From Streptomyces sp. JB150 (lineage in GTDB: Bacteria > Actinomycetota > Actinomycetes > Streptomycetales > Streptomycetaceae): a stretch of 64,000 nucleotides of DNA. How positions within the stretch are numbered: position 1 is the first letter of the stretch; each line of letters starts with the position of its first letter. This document shows positions 43,793 through 53,457 of this stretch, piece after piece. The DNA is taken from assembly GCF_011193355.1 (NCBI RefSeq), contig NZ_CP049780.1, positions 5,437,803 to 5,501,802 on the forward strand, given 5' to 3'. Below the pieces are notes generated by a model, which saw nothing but the letters and a program-made list of their open reading frames with translations, did no database searches and was not told the origin of the DNA. The position numbers and the translations under genes were made by a program.

Positions 43793-44593
43793 ATGAGCCG
43801 ACTCGCACACGACCGCTACTGCGACGAAATAGCCCACCAGCTCGGCCGGTTGAGGTCCGTGGTGACGTCCGGCGCCGATCTCTCGGCGACCGTGCCGACC
43901 TGCCCGGACTGGTCGCTGGAAGAGCTGGTGCGGCACACCGGCGGGGCGCTGCGCTGGGTGGAGCTGCTGGTGCGCACCCGGGCCGAGAAGGAGATCGGCC
44001 TGAGCGAGGTGCCGGGCGGCACCGGACCCGAGGCGACCGGGGACGCGGCGGCGCTCGACGCCTGGCTGGCGGAGAGCGGCGAGGCGGTCGTCGCCGCGCT
44101 GCGGGAGGCCGGTCCGGACGCCGTGGTGTGGTCCTGGTCCGGGATCAACACCGCCGGGTTCTGGGCGCGCCGGATGACCCACGAGATCACCGTGCACCGC
44201 GCCGACGCCACGCTCGCCGCCGGACTGCCCTACGAGGTGGCGCCCGAGGTGGCGGCGGACGCCGTGGACGAGTGGCTGGACATCGTGCGGTTCGTCCAGC
44301 GGGCCCTGCCGGACGACTCGGCGAGCGAACTGCGCGGCACGGACCGCCGCAGTCTTCACCTCCACGCCACCGACACCGTCCCCGAGCTGAACGCCGAGTG
44401 GGTGATCGAGTTGACCGAGGACGGGGTCGTCTGGCGGCGCGGCCACGAGAAGGCGACGGTCGCCCTGCGTGGCCCGCTCACCTCGGTGCTGCTCGCCTTC
44501 TACCGCCGGCTGCCTCTGGACGCGCCCGGCCTGGAGGTGCGGGGGGAGCGGGAGTTGCTGGAGTTCTGGCTGGAGCGGGCGACGTTCGGCTGA
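43793..44593 (+). CDS. Maleylpyruvate isomerase-family (DinB-like) protein
   Basis: The 266-residue protein belongs to the actinobacterial mycothiol-dependent maleylpyruvate isomerase N-terminal superfamily: TVPTCPDWSLEELVRHTGGALRW, then the RMTHEITVHRADA metal-binding histidine region. The C-terminal third resembles the MDMPI_C domain. Members use mycothiol or bind metal, and the substrate here is unknown. The ATG at 43793 is 25 bases after the thiamine ATPase gene, so cotranscription is possible but no thiamine link is apparent. Confidence 0.8.
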   Translation: MSRLAHDRYCDEIAHQLGRLRSVVTSGADLSATVPTCPDWSLEELVRHTGGALRWVELLVRTRAEKEIGLSEVPGGTGPEATGDAAALDAWLAESGEAVVAALREAGPDAVVWSWSGINTAGFWARRMTHEITVHRADATLAAGLPYEVAPEVAADAVDEWLDIVRFVQRALPDDSASELRGTDRRSLHLHATDTVPELNAEWVIELTEDGVVWRRGHEKATVALRGPLTSVLLAFYRRLPLDAPGLEVRGERELLEFWLERATFG

Positions 44594-44680
44594 CTGGTGC
44601 CGATGCTGTCGCTGTCGCTTTCGCTGTCGCCGTCGTGATGCCCGGGTCGTTGCCGGTGCCGGGGGCTCCGGCACGCCGAC

Positions 44681-44712
44681 GGCCCGCCCCCGAGTCGTAC
44701 CGAGGGCGGGCC
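44681..44712. terminator. Bidirectional terminator between convergent genes
   Basis: A 9-bp stem ggcccgccc/gggcgggcc (44681-44689 with 44704-44712) lies between the converging isomerase-like and LAETG genes, 19 bases from the latter's stop. Confidence 0.7.
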
Positions 44713-44730
44713 GGTGTGGGCGCGGTGCGA

Positions 44731-45453
44731 TCAGTGGTTGCTGTTCGCGCCGCGGCGGCGGAGGCCGAAGAAGACCGCGCCACCGCCGATGGCGACCAGG
44801 GCGGCCGCGATGCCGACGATCAGACCGGTGTTGGAGCTGGCGCCGGTCTCAGCGAGGTTGGACTCCCCGGCCGCGGGGGACGGCGCGTTGCTCGCGGTGT
44901 CCGCCGGGGCGCTGCTGCCGCTCTCGGGGGCGGACGGGACGGGCGTGGCGGAGTCCTCCGGCGCCGACGGGGACGCGGAGGCCGACGGGGTGTCGGAGGG
45001 GGTCTCCGACGGCGTCGGGGTCGGCGTCGGGGTCGGCGTCGGGCTGTCGTCCGGCTTGCACGGCGTGGACGGCGTGGTCAGGTTCGGCTTGATGTCCTCG
45101 TCGACCTGGTTCCCGGCCTTGACGTGAATCCGGTAGGTGGCGTTCGGCCTCCAGTCCTCTTCGAAGGTGATCGTGACGCCTTCGCGGGAGCCCCGGACCT
45201 CCTGGGTGCCGACCAGACGCTCGTCGGCGCCGTTGCTCTCCAGGTAGACCGAGACGGTCGCCGGGACACCCGAGGGGTCCTTGTCGGTGACCCTGATGAC
45301 ACCCTTGGTGCCCTCGCACTCGGCGACGGCGGAGAACTCACTGATGTCACAGGCGAGGGCGGTGCCCGCGACGCCGAGCGTCAGGGCGGCCGCGGCGGAG
45401 GCGACACCGATCATGCGCACGGAACGTGCAACGTTACGGCGGGTTATGGACAC
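44731..45453 (-). CDS. Sortase substrate: LAETG cell-wall-anchored protein
   Basis: The 240-residue secreted protein has a signal peptide ([20 protein letters not shown], cleavage near ALA-CDIS). A beta-rich domain of about 100 residues follows, then a Pro/Ser/Thr-rich linker with many [12 protein letters not shown] repeats. The C-terminal sorting signal LAETG is followed by a hydrophobic stretch and RRR. LAxTG is the class E sortase motif common in Streptomyces, where related surface proteins include chaplins. The start is the GTG at 45453 with AAAGGA upstream. No sortase gene lies in the window. Confidence 0.88.
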   Translation of the reverse strand: MSITRRNVARSVRMIGVASAAAALTLGVAGTALACDISEFSAVAECEGTKGVIRVTDKDPSGVPATVSVYLESNGADERLVGTQEVRGSREGVTITFEEDWRPNATYRIHVKAGNQVDEDIKPNLTTPSTPCKPDDSPTPTPTPTPTPSETPSDTPSASASPSAPEDSATPVPSAPESGSSAPADTASNAPSPAAGESNLAETGASSNTGLIVGIAAALVAIGGGAVFFGLRRRGANSNH

Positions 45454-45798
45454 GTTTGTCCTTTACGAGATTCGCACATGCGGGGGGTTGACGAGGGTAG
45501 CGAGGTGACACCGGCTCACGGCGCCGGCCCCGGCACCCCCGGGAGTCTCACAGGTTTATAAGCGCTCCATAAGAAGTGTCAATGCATATGCCCCCCGCAG
45601 GGGTTGGCTTTGCCCGCTTATTAACCGACGAGACGTTTCAACGCCTCCCGAGCGTCTCGATCCGGTCGGCCGGCGAGGCGGCGCGGGGATGTCCGCGGTG
45701 AGGAGGGCGTCCGTACGGTCCGTCAGCTCGCCGGACCGGGGCGGGTGTCGGACGCGCCCGCACCCGCCCGTGCCGGGCAGCCTCGTCCTGCCGGACCG
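45454..45798. other. Intergenic region upstream of the LAETG gene
   Basis: No gene was recognised in these 345 bases. AT-rich patches near 45552-45590 (gtttataagcgctcc and aatgcatatg) and 45617-45625 (cttattaac) contrast with the GC-rich background and probably hold promoters for the leftward LAETG gene. Confidence 0.5.
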
Positions 45799-46206
45799 TC
45801 AGCCCTCGATCGCCGCCGGGTCCATCCAGACGACCTCCCAGGTGTGGCCGTCGAGGTCGTCGAAGGAGCGGCCGTACATGAAGCCGAGGTCCTGCGTCTC
45901 ACCGGAGGCCGTGCCGCCCGCCGCGATCGCCTTGTCGACCAGCTCGTCGACCTTCTCCCGGCTCTCCGCGCTCAGCGCGATCAGCACCTCGCTGGTCCGG
46001 GTGGCGTCGGCGATCTCCTTCTTGGTGAACTGCGCGTACTTCTCCTTGGTGAGCAGCATCGCGACGATCGTGTCGCTGATGACGACGCTGGCCGCGGTCT
46101 CGTCGCTGAACTGCGGGTTGATCGAGTAGCCCAGCTCGGTGAAGAACTTCTTCGCGGCGTCCAGGTCGGCGACGGGCAGGTTGACGAAGATCATCTGCTG
46201 GTACAT
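45799..46206 (-). CDS. VOC/glyoxalase-superfamily protein
   Basis: The 135-residue protein is a single VOC-fold unit (MIFVNLPVADLDAAKKFFTE at the start, DLDGHTWEVVWMDPAAI at the end). Proteins of this PhnB-like type bind metal and act as dioxygenases, isomerases or drug-binding proteins; the substrate is unknown. The ATG at 46206 has GGAGAGA upstream. It is the last gene downstream of a leftward ABC transporter pair, with 128 bases between, so it may have its own promoter. Confidence 0.85.
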   Translation of the reverse strand: MYQQMIFVNLPVADLDAAKKFFTELGYSINPQFSDETAASVVISDTIVAMLLTKEKYAQFTKKEIADATRTSEVLIALSAESREKVDELVDKAIAAGGTASGETQDLGFMYGRSFDDLDGHTWEVVWMDPAAIEG

Positions 46207-46333
46207 CAGGGTCTCTCCCTCGGTTGTCGTCGTTCTCGATGGGGTAGACCGGCGTGCCGCCGCGAACTCATCGGTGCGCGGCGACTTTTTCCGTACGACG
46301 TTCCGTACGCCCCCGCGGGGACGCCCTGGGCGT

Positions 46334-47743
46334 TCAGCTCGCCAGCGGCTGCGCCGCCAGCGCCGCGACGATCAGGGTCAGCGGGCCGAACACCGCCAGC
46401 AACGCGCCCGCGCGCAGGGCCGCGGCGCCGCGCAGCACCGTGCCGGGCGCGCCGAGGCGGACCAGGGCGGCGGTGGTGTCCGCGCGGGACTGCCGTGTCT
46501 CGACGGCCGCGGTGAGCAGCGTCGCCGTGGCGCAGCCCCCGACCAGGAGCGCGCCGAGGGTGGTGAGCGGGCCGAGGGTGACCGGGTCCTGGAGGGTGGC
46601 CAGGGCGTACGCCGCGGAGGTGACCGCGCAGACGACACCGAGCGGGCGGCCGATGCGGGTGGCCTCCGCCATCAGGGTGCGGCCCGCGAGGAGCCGCAGC
46701 GCGCCGGGGCGGGCGCACTGCAGGAGGCGGCCGCACAGGTGGGTGAGGCCCGGCCCGGCCAGGGCGAGTCCCACGGCGGTCATCACCCAGCCGGCGAGAA
46801 CGCCCAGGGGGCCGGCGCCGAGGCCGCCGGGGGTGGTGAGGTCGGCGGCGGTGGTGGCGCCGGTCGCGTAGGCCTCGACGGCGAGGCCCGCGGCGAGGGT
46901 GGCGGTGCCCCACGGGAGGCTCGGCGGGGCGGCGGTGGGCAGGCCCGCGGGGGCCTGGGCGGGCGGTGTCGCGCCCCGGGAGTCGGCCGTGGCGGCGGTC
47001 GCCGGCGTACGCGCGGTGCCGTCCCGCTGCGCGACCGGAGCCGTGACGGTGACGCGCGGCCGGCTCCGCGCGGGCCGCGCCGGACCCGTCCCCGGGGTGC
47101 GGCCGGTGCCTGTCCGGCGCTGCGCGCCGAACCTGCCGTACGCGCCGAAGGTGTCCCGCTCCTTCGGTCCCTGCCGGAACGCCCCGAACCGGCCGAAGCG
47201 GCGGCGGGGTGCCTGCGGGACCGGTGCGGGGTCGCGGGGGCGCAGGACCAGGGCCACGGACAGGGACGCGATCGCCGGGACGACCGCCAGCAGCGTCAGG
47301 GTGGCGGGCAGGGGGAGGGGCCGGTCGGCGGCGAGGAAGTCCGCGGCGGCGCCGTCGAAGGGCATGCCGGTGAGGTCGCCGCGCAGGTGGAGGAAGACGA
47401 ACAGGGCGAGGAGGGAGCCCAGGGTGGTGGCCAGCGCCGTGGTGGTCGCCGAGACGGCCATCAGCCGGGCCGGGCCCAGGCCGACCGCCGACAGTCCGGG
47501 GCGCGGGGCGGTGCCGGGGTCGGTGCGGGCGACGGCGACGGCGAGCTGGACGGTCGCGGCCAGCGGCACCGCGCACCAGGCCAGGCGGAGCAGCAGGGAG
47601 CCGGCCGGGTCGCCGGGGTGGCCGAGCGCGTAACCCAGGGCGGACAGCAGGAGGAAGCCCGTGCCGGCGGAGGCCGCCGCGACCATCAGGCGGCGCAGCT
47701 GGACGGCCGGGTGGGCGCTGCGGGTCAGGCGGAGAGCGAGCAC
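46334..47743 (-). CDS. ABC transporter permease-like membrane protein
   Basis: The 469-residue protein has about eight to ten predicted membrane segments split by a polar central linker rich in Arg/Pro/Ala (about residues 190-270). It resembles FtsX/MacB-type permeases only loosely. The GTG at 47743 overlaps the ATPase gene by 19 bases, which pairs the two as a transporter. A much longer open frame upstream (to 48475) is a shadow of the ATPase gene. The transported substrate is not evident. Confidence 0.75.
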   Translation of the reverse strand: MLALRLTRSAHPAVQLRRLMVAAASAGTGFLLLSALGYALGHPGDPAGSLLLRLAWCAVPLAATVQLAVAVARTDPGTAPRPGLSAVGLGPARLMAVSATTTALATTLGSLLALFVFLHLRGDLTGMPFDGAAADFLAADRPLPLPATLTLLAVVPAIASLSVALVLRPRDPAPVPQAPRRRFGRFGAFRQGPKERDTFGAYGRFGAQRRTGTGRTPGTGPARPARSRPRVTVTAPVAQRDGTARTPATAATADSRGATPPAQAPAGLPTAAPPSLPWGTATLAAGLAVEAYATGATTAADLTTPGGLGAGPLGVLAGWVMTAVGLALAGPGLTHLCGRLLQCARPGALRLLAGRTLMAEATRIGRPLGVVCAVTSAAYALATLQDPVTLGPLTTLGALLVGGCATATLLTAAVETRQSRADTTAALVRLGAPGTVLRGAAALRAGALLAVFGPLTLIVAALAAQPLAS

Positions 47744-48465
47744 GCGGCCCGGCCTTCCGTCTCGGGGGCCGGGGGCAGGTGCACGGTGGTCACGCGCCGT
47801 CCGTCCAGGAGGGAGACCGTGCGGTCCGCGAGGGCCGCGGTGTCCGGGTCGTGGGTGGCGAGGACGACGGTGATGCCGTGCGAGCGGGCCGCCGTGGTGA
47901 GGGTGCGCAGGACGTGGCCGCGGTCCGCGCGGTGCAGCGGCGCGGTCGGCTCGTCGGCGAAGAGGACCGTCGGGGCGGGGGCGAGCGCGCGGGCGATGCA
48001 GACGCGCTGCCGCTCGGACTGGACGAGCTCGGCGGGGTGTTTGCGGGCCTTGTCGCCGACGTCGAGGCGTTCCAGCCACTCCTGGGCGGCGGCCTTGGCG
48101 CGGCGCCGGGTGGTGCCGCGCAGCATCAGCGGCAGGGCGGTGTTCTCCCAGACGTTCAGCTCGGGGACGAGCGCGGGGGCCGGGTCGATCCAGCCGAACC
48201 GGTCGCGGCGCAGCCGTTCCCGGGCGAGAGGGCCCATGGTGTGCACGGGAGCGCTGTTGAACCACACCTCGCCGCGCTGGGCGCGCGCCAGGCCGGCCAG
48301 ACAACCGAGCAGGGTGGATTTGCCGCTGCCGCGCGGGCCGGTGACGGCGAGGATCTCGCCTTCGCGGACGCCGAGCGAGACGCCGCTCAGCGCGGGGGAG
48401 CCGTCCTGGTGCGTGAAGTGCAGTGACCGTGCCCAGAGCACGTCGTTGTCCGGCTGGGCCTCCAT
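47725..48465 (-). CDS. ABC transporter ATPase with degenerate signature motif
   Basis: The 246-residue ATPase has a normal Walker A (TGPRGSGKST, about residues 42-51), Walker B (VLFADEP) and H-loop (LATHDPD). The signature C-loop, LSGGQ in typical ATPases, is replaced by LVQSERQR (about residue 148), and the D-loop reads TAPLHR. Layout and context suggest the LolD/MacB-type class. The altered C-loop suggests asymmetric or impaired ATP hydrolysis. The ATG at 48465 is the start. It is coupled to the permease gene. Confidence 0.82.
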   Translation of the reverse strand: MEAQPDNDVLWARSLHFTHQDGSPALSGVSLGVREGEILAVTGPRGSGKSTLLGCLAGLARAQRGEVWFNSAPVHTMGPLARERLRRDRFGWIDPAPALVPELNVWENTALPLMLRGTTRRRAKAAAQEWLERLDVGDKARKHPAELVQSERQRVCIARALAPAPTVLFADEPTAPLHRADRGHVLRTLTTAARSHGITVVLATHDPDTAALADRTVSLLDGRRVTTVHLPPAPETEGRAACSLSA

Positions 48466-48654
48466 GGGCGTACACCTCGGTTCAGATCTGTGGTTCCGTG
48501 CCTGTTCCCCCGTGCGGGTGAACGAAGGCGGGGCCGATCGGTCACTGGCACGCTAGGCAGCTCGCCGCGGGAGGCCGGACAGCACGTGGCCCCGGGCGCC
48601 CGTTTCTCACTCGAACGGGCGGCACCGGGGCCTGTTGATCATCCGTGCGGAAGA

Positions 48655-50019
48655 TCAGAGCTTCGTCCACGCCTCCGTGAGGGTGGCGCGCAGTATCTGC
48701 TCGATCTCGTCGAAGGTCTCCTGGGTGGAGATCAGCGGCGGGGCGAGCTGGACGACCGGGTCGCCGCGGTCGTCGGCACGGCAGTACAGGCCGTTGTCGA
48801 ACAGGGCCTTGGAGAGGAAGCCGTACAGGACGCGCTCGGTCTCCTCGTCGTTGAAGGACTCCTTGGTGTTCTTGTCCTTCACCAGCTCGATGCCGTAGAA
48901 GTAGCCGTTGCCGCGGACGTCGCCGACGATCGGCAGGTCGTGCAGCTTCTGCAGCGTGGAGAGGAAGGCGCCCTCGTTGTCGAGGACGTGCTGGGTGAGG
49001 TTCTCGCGCTCGAACAGGTCGAGGTTGGCGAGGCCCACCGCGGCCGACACGGGGTGGCCGCCGAAGGTGTAGCCGTGCAGGAAGGTGTTGTCGCCCTTGT
49101 AGAACGGCTCGGCGACGCGGTCGGAGACGATGCACGCGCCGATCGGGGAGTAACCCGAGGTCATGCCCTTGGCGCAGGTGATCATGTCCGGGACGTAGCC
49201 GAACTTGTCGCAGGCGAAGATCGTGCCGAGGCGGCCGAAGGCGCAGATGACCTCGTCCGACACCAGCAGGACGTCGTACTGGTCGCAGATCTCGCGGACC
49301 CGCTGGAAGTACCCGGGCGGCGGCGGGAAGCAGCCGCCGGCGTTCTGCACCGGCTCCAGGAAGACCGCGGCGACCGTGTCCGGGCCCTCGAAGAGGATCT
49401 GCTGCTCGATCTGGTCGGCGGCCCAGCGGCCGAAGGCCTCGGGGTCGTCGCCGTGGATCGGGGCGCGGTAGATGTTGGTGTTCGGCACCTTGTGCGCGCC
49501 CGGCACGAGCGGCTCGAAGGGGGCCTTCAGGGCGGGCAGGCCGGTGATGGACAGGGCGCCCTGCGGGGTGCCGTGGTAGGCGACCGCGCGGGAGATGACC
49601 TTGTACTTGGTCGGCTTGCCCTGGAGCTTGAAGTACTGCTTGGCGAGCTTCCAGGCGGTCTCGACCGCCTCGCCGCCGCCGGTGGTGAAGAAGACCTTGT
49701 TGAGGTCGCCCGGCGCGTGGTGGGCCAGCCGCTCGGCCAGTTCGACCGCCTTCGGGTGGGCGTAGGACCAGACGGGGAAGAACGCCAGTTCCTGGGCCTG
49801 CTTGGCGGCGGTCTCGGCGAGTTCGGTGCGGCCGTGGCCGGCCTGGACCACGAAGAGACCCGCGAGACCGTCGAGGTACCGCTTGCCCTTGTCGTCGTAG
49901 ATGTAGGTGCCCTCACCGCGGACGATGGTCGGGACGGGAGAGTTCTCGTACGACGACATGCGGGTGAAGTGCATCCACAGGTGGTCGTACGCGCTCTTGC
50001 TGAGGTCCTTGGTGCTCAC
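48655..50019 (-). CDS. Class III PLP aminotransferase, probable putrescine/GABA-type
   Basis: The 454-residue protein is a class III omega-aminotransferase: FTTGGGEAVETAWKLAKQY, the aspartate motif LVSDEVICAFGR and the PLP lysine in CAKGMTSGY (about residue 280). Beside a gamma-aminobutyraldehyde dehydrogenase-like gene, it probably converts putrescine (or a related diamine) with pyruvate or 2-oxoglutarate. The GTG at 50019 has GAGGAC nine bases upstream and is preferred over an ATG at 50055 inside the regulator gene. The Lrp-type gene lies immediately upstream on the same strand. Confidence 0.88.
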   Translation of the reverse strand: MSTKDLSKSAYDHLWMHFTRMSSYENSPVPTIVRGEGTYIYDDKGKRYLDGLAGLFVVQAGHGRTELAETAAKQAQELAFFPVWSYAHPKAVELAERLAHHAPGDLNKVFFTTGGGEAVETAWKLAKQYFKLQGKPTKYKVISRAVAYHGTPQGALSITGLPALKAPFEPLVPGAHKVPNTNIYRAPIHGDDPEAFGRWAADQIEQQILFEGPDTVAAVFLEPVQNAGGCFPPPPGYFQRVREICDQYDVLLVSDEVICAFGRLGTIFACDKFGYVPDMITCAKGMTSGYSPIGACIVSDRVAEPFYKGDNTFLHGYTFGGHPVSAAVGLANLDLFERENLTQHVLDNEGAFLSTLQKLHDLPIVGDVRGNGYFYGIELVKDKNTKESFNDEETERVLYGFLSKALFDNGLYCRADDRGDPVVQLAPPLISTQETFDEIEQILRATLTEAWTKL

Positions 50020-50039
50020 GGTTATCGGGTCCTCACGGG

Positions 50040-50576
50040 TTATCGGGTTCCCCACATGTAGGTCTGCTTCTTGAGCTTCAGGTAGACGAAGCTCTCGGTG
50101 GAGCGCACGCCGGGCAGGGCGCGGATGCGCTTGTTGATGACGCCCAGCAGGTGGTCGTCGTCCTCGCAGACGATCTCCGCGAGGACGTCGAACGAGCCCG
50201 CGGTCATCACCACGTACTCCACTTCCGGCATGTCGGTCAGCGCGTCGGCGACGGACTCCGCGTCGCCCTCGACGTTGATCCCGACCATCGCCTGCCGGCG
50301 GAAGCCCACGGTGAGCGGGTCCGTGACGGCGACGATCTGCATCACGCCCTGGTCGAGCAGTTTCTGCACGCGCTGGCGCACGGCGGCCTCGGACAGGCCC
50401 ACGGCCTTGCCGATGGCGGCGTACGGCCGGCGGCCGTCCTCCTGGAGCTGCTCGATGATGGCGAGGGAGACGGCATCCAGCTGGGGGGTGCCGTTCCTGG
50501 ACTCGCGGGAGTCCCTCTGGTCTGCGCTTCGACTGGCCACGACCTCACTCTGCACGAGGACTCGACAGTTTCGCAA
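50040..50576 (-). CDS. Lrp/AsnC-family transcriptional regulator
   Basis: The 178-residue protein has an N-terminal AsnC-type helix-turn-helix (QLDAVSLAIIEQLQEDGRRPY, SEAAVRQRVQKLLDQGVM) and a RAM ligand-binding domain (VINKRIRALPGVRSTESFVYL). It likely controls the flanking aminotransferase and the divergent dehydrogenase in response to an amino acid or amine. The GTG/ATG choice at the start is uncertain by a few codons. The 140 bases to the divergent dehydrogenase start should contain the operator. Confidence 0.88.
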   Translation of the reverse strand: MRNCRVLVQSEVVASRSADQRDSRESRNGTPQLDAVSLAIIEQLQEDGRRPYAAIGKAVGLSEAAVRQRVQKLLDQGVMQIVAVTDPLTVGFRRQAMVGINVEGDAESVADALTDMPEVEYVVMTAGSFDVLAEIVCEDDDHLLGVINKRIRALPGVRSTESFVYLKLKKQTYMWGTR

Positions 50577-50717
50577 GGTCGGATCGATGAAATCCGTTGT
50601 TTACGTGATCCAGCCTTGCGGATTTCGCAGATTCCGCCCGGTGGGGGGTGTTGAAACGGTGGGGCGAGCGACTAGGGTGGGCATCTCAAGGAATGGACAT
50701 CGACAGGAGGGCCGGCA

Positions 50718-52157
50718 GTGACCACCGAACTGCGTCGCCTGCGCAACTACATCGACGGAGAGTTCCGGGACGCCGCCGACGGACGGACCACCGATGTGGT
50801 GAACCCCGCCACCGGCGAGGCGTACGCCACCGCACCGCTGTCCGGGCAGGCCGACGTCGACGCCGCCATGGCGGCCGCCGAGGCCGCGTTCCCGGCGTGG
50901 CGCGACACCACGCCGGCCGAGCGGCAGAAGGCCCTCCTGAAGATCGCTGACGCGTTCGAGGAGCGCGCCGAGGAACTCATCGCGGCCGAGGTGGAGAACA
51001 CGGGCAAGCCCATCGGGCTGACCCGCTCCGAGGAGATCCCGCCGATGGTGGACCAGATCCGCTTCTTCGCGGGCGCCGCGCGGATGCTGGAGGGCCGCTC
51101 CGCCGGCGAGTACATGGACGGGATGACCTCGATCATCCGCCGCGAGCCGGTCGGCGTCTGCGCCCAGGTCGCGCCGTGGAACTACCCGATGATGATGGCC
51201 GTGTGGAAGTTCGCCCCGGCCATCGCCGCGGGCAACACGGTCGTCCTGAAGCCGTCGGACACCACCCCCGCGTCCACCGTGCTGATCGCCGAGATCGTCG
51301 GCTCGATCCTGCCCAAGGGCGTCTTCAACGTCATCTGCGGCGACCGCGAGACCGGCCGCATGATGGTCGAGCACCCCGTCCCGGCGATGGCCTCCATCAC
51401 CGGCTCCGTGCGCGCCGGCATGTCCGTCGCCGAGTCCGCCTCCAAGGACCTCAAGCGGGTCCACCTGGAGCTGGGCGGCAAGGCGCCGGTCGTCGTCTTC
51501 GAGGACACCGACATCGCCAAGGCCGTCGAGGACATCTCGGTGGCGGGCTTCTTCAACGCCGGCCAGGACTGTACGGCCGCCACCCGCGTCCTCGTCCAGG
51601 AGTCCATCCACGACGAGTTCGTCGCCGCGCTCGCCAAGGCCGCGGCCGAGACGAAGACCGGGCAGCCGGACGACGAGGACGTGCTCTTCGGCCCGCTGAA
51701 CAACCCCAACCAGCTCAAGCAGGTCGCCGGCTTCATCGAGCGGCTGCCCGCCCACGCCAAGGTCGAGGCCGGCGGCCACCAGGTCGGCGAGCGGGGCTAC
51801 TTCTACGCCCCCACCGTCGTCTCCGGCCTGAAGCAGGACGACGAGATCATCCAGAACGAGGTCTTCGGCCCCGTCATCACCGTGCAGTCCTTCACCGACG
51901 AGGACCAGGCGGTCCAGTACGCCAACGGCGTCGAGTACGCCCTGGCGTCCTCGGTGTGGACCAAGGACCACGGCCGCGCCATGCGGATGTCCAAGAAGCT
52001 CGACTTCGGCTGCGTGTGGATCAACACCCACATCCCGCTGGTCGCCGAGATGCCGCACGGCGGCTTCAAGAAGTCCGGCTACGGCAAGGACCTCTCCGGC
52101 TACGGCTTCGAGGACTACACCCGCATCAAGCACGTCATGACGTCGCTGGACGCGTGA
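50718..52157 (+). CDS. Gamma-aminobutyraldehyde/betaine-type aldehyde dehydrogenase
   Basis: The 479-residue NAD-dependent dehydrogenase contains the complete ALDH catalytic set: Asn in APWNYPMMM, Glu in LELGGKAP (about residue 253) and Cys in GQDCTAATR (about 288). The sequence resembles gamma-aminobutyraldehyde dehydrogenase (PatD/Prr type), fitting putrescine catabolism to GABA together with the divergent aminotransferase. The GTG at 50718 has AGGAGG upstream. A strong terminator follows. Confidence 0.9.
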   Translation: MTTELRRLRNYIDGEFRDAADGRTTDVVNPATGEAYATAPLSGQADVDAAMAAAEAAFPAWRDTTPAERQKALLKIADAFEERAEELIAAEVENTGKPIGLTRSEEIPPMVDQIRFFAGAARMLEGRSAGEYMDGMTSIIRREPVGVCAQVAPWNYPMMMAVWKFAPAIAAGNTVVLKPSDTTPASTVLIAEIVGSILPKGVFNVICGDRETGRMMVEHPVPAMASITGSVRAGMSVAESASKDLKRVHLELGGKAPVVVFEDTDIAKAVEDISVAGFFNAGQDCTAATRVLVQESIHDEFVAALAKAAAETKTGQPDDEDVLFGPLNNPNQLKQVAGFIERLPAHAKVEAGGHQVGERGYFYAPTVVSGLKQDDEIIQNEVFGPVITVQSFTDEDQAVQYANGVEYALASSVWTKDHGRAMRMSKKLDFGCVWINTHIPLVAEMPHGGFKKSGYGKDLSGYGFEDYTRIKHVMTSLDA

Positions 52158-52186
52158 CACACCGCTGAACGGGCGCAGTCGAGCCC

Positions 52187-52222
52187 GCGGCCCCGGACGG
52201 AGGACGGACCGTCCGGGGCCGC
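52187..52222 (+). terminator. Terminator after the aldehyde dehydrogenase gene
   Basis: A perfect 14-bp stem (52187-52200 with 52209-52222) with an 8-nt loop lies 29 bases after the stop. The rest of the gap to 52460 contains no recognised gene. Confidence 0.8.
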
Positions 52223-52459
52223 GTCATGTCCGGCGGGATGCCGGAGACCGTCCGGGGCCCACGCTGCCGTACGGATGGCGTGCCGGGGGCCGGTTGACAG
52301 GGCCGGATGCTACGGCCCGCGCTCGACGCGACATCGTTTGTCCGCGCCCGCCCCACGGCCGGGTACCTGATCGTCATCACCGAGTCGAGGTGCGCCCGGT
52401 TCGTCCGACGGGGTACGGCCGGCTACGTCCATGCAGTGGGCCTTTCCGGGCGCTCCGCG

Positions 52460-53386
52460 TCACTGCTCGCCGGGCGGTTCCGATCGGTAGGCGGCTCGTG
52501 CGAGCTCGAGGGCCGCGGCCAAGCGGGCGGGATCGGCGAGCGGAGCGTTCCGGACGCGGTACTGCGTGAGCACGTTGGTCGTCGTCTCGATGACGAGAGT
52601 GCGCGGGACGCGGTAGGGCCAGGGACGGCCGTACAAACCGTCGTCGCTGATGACCCATTCGTCACCGGCCAGCTCGACGACGGCACCGAGATCACGCCCG
52701 TCTCCGGTGTGCGACGCGACCGCGAGCCGGACCAGCGCCACGAGTTCCTCGACAGGAAGGTGCGGCATTCCCGGGCCTGCCACCCCCATGTCGCGGGCCT
52801 CGGCATTGAGACGCCGGCACAGACGGCGCGCGTTCTCGCCCGGCCTCCACGACTGCCAGCTCGAGGCCGTCGGTTGGCCGCCGGACTCGGTCTCGATGCG
52901 CACGGTGACCGCGGCTCGTGCCGCACGAAAGCGCAAGCGGGCGTCGACGAGACCCTCCGGCCGCACACGCACTCCGCCGGCGGAGATCGCTCCCATCTCC
53001 TGGGCCTGCTGCAGAACCTGCCGGACGGACGGTTGGTCCCCGCGGTTCTCGGCCGTGTTCAGTGCGGCCTCACGATCGCCGTAACCCTCCTCCACGGACA
53101 TCCGCCCGAGCCGTTCTATCTCCTCGGCCGCCCGGTGTATTCGCTGGTCGACCCGGCGCAGCCCCTCGTTGAGTTCCTGGGTCTGCTGCTCGGTCCGGTG
53201 CAACCGCCGTTCGAGCACGGCGAGGGGAACCAGCAGGATCAAGGTCGCGCCGATCTCCAGCAGAAAGCCGGGCACGTAGCCCATGCCGTCCATCACCCAG
53301 CCGCCGACGACCATGGCGGCGCCCAGCCCTGTGGCCAGCCAGATCGCCCAGTGCAGACGGCGCATGGTCCCCCGCCGCTCCCCCAT
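52460..53386 (-). CDS. Membrane-anchored coiled-coil protein, unknown function
   Basis: The 308-residue protein has two N-terminal membrane segments (WAIWLATGLGAAMVVGGWVM and VPGFLLEIGATLILLVPLAV) and then a predicted coiled coil (ERRLHRTEQQTQELNEGLRR, VDQRIHRAAEEIERLG). A C-terminal globular region of about 180 residues follows. I do not recognise that region. A second ATG at 53365 has a better-placed GGGGGA and may be the true start. It diverges from the STAND-like NTPase gene over a 71-bp gap, which suggests a functional pair. Confidence 0.72.
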   Translation of the reverse strand: MGERRGTMRRLHWAIWLATGLGAAMVVGGWVMDGMGYVPGFLLEIGATLILLVPLAVLERRLHRTEQQTQELNEGLRRVDQRIHRAAEEIERLGRMSVEEGYGDREAALNTAENRGDQPSVRQVLQQAQEMGAISAGGVRVRPEGLVDARLRFRAARAAVTVRIETESGGQPTASSWQSWRPGENARRLCRRLNAEARDMGVAGPGMPHLPVEELVALVRLAVASHTGDGRDLGAVVELAGDEWVISDDGLYGRPWPYRVPRTLVIETTTNVLTQYRVRNAPLADPARLAAALELARAAYRSEPPGEQ

Positions 53387-53457
53387 CCTCCGATTCGTCT
53401 CTATCCTGACACGCGGGGGTGGGGCGAAGAAGTCCCACTGTCCGCGGGGGAGACGGG

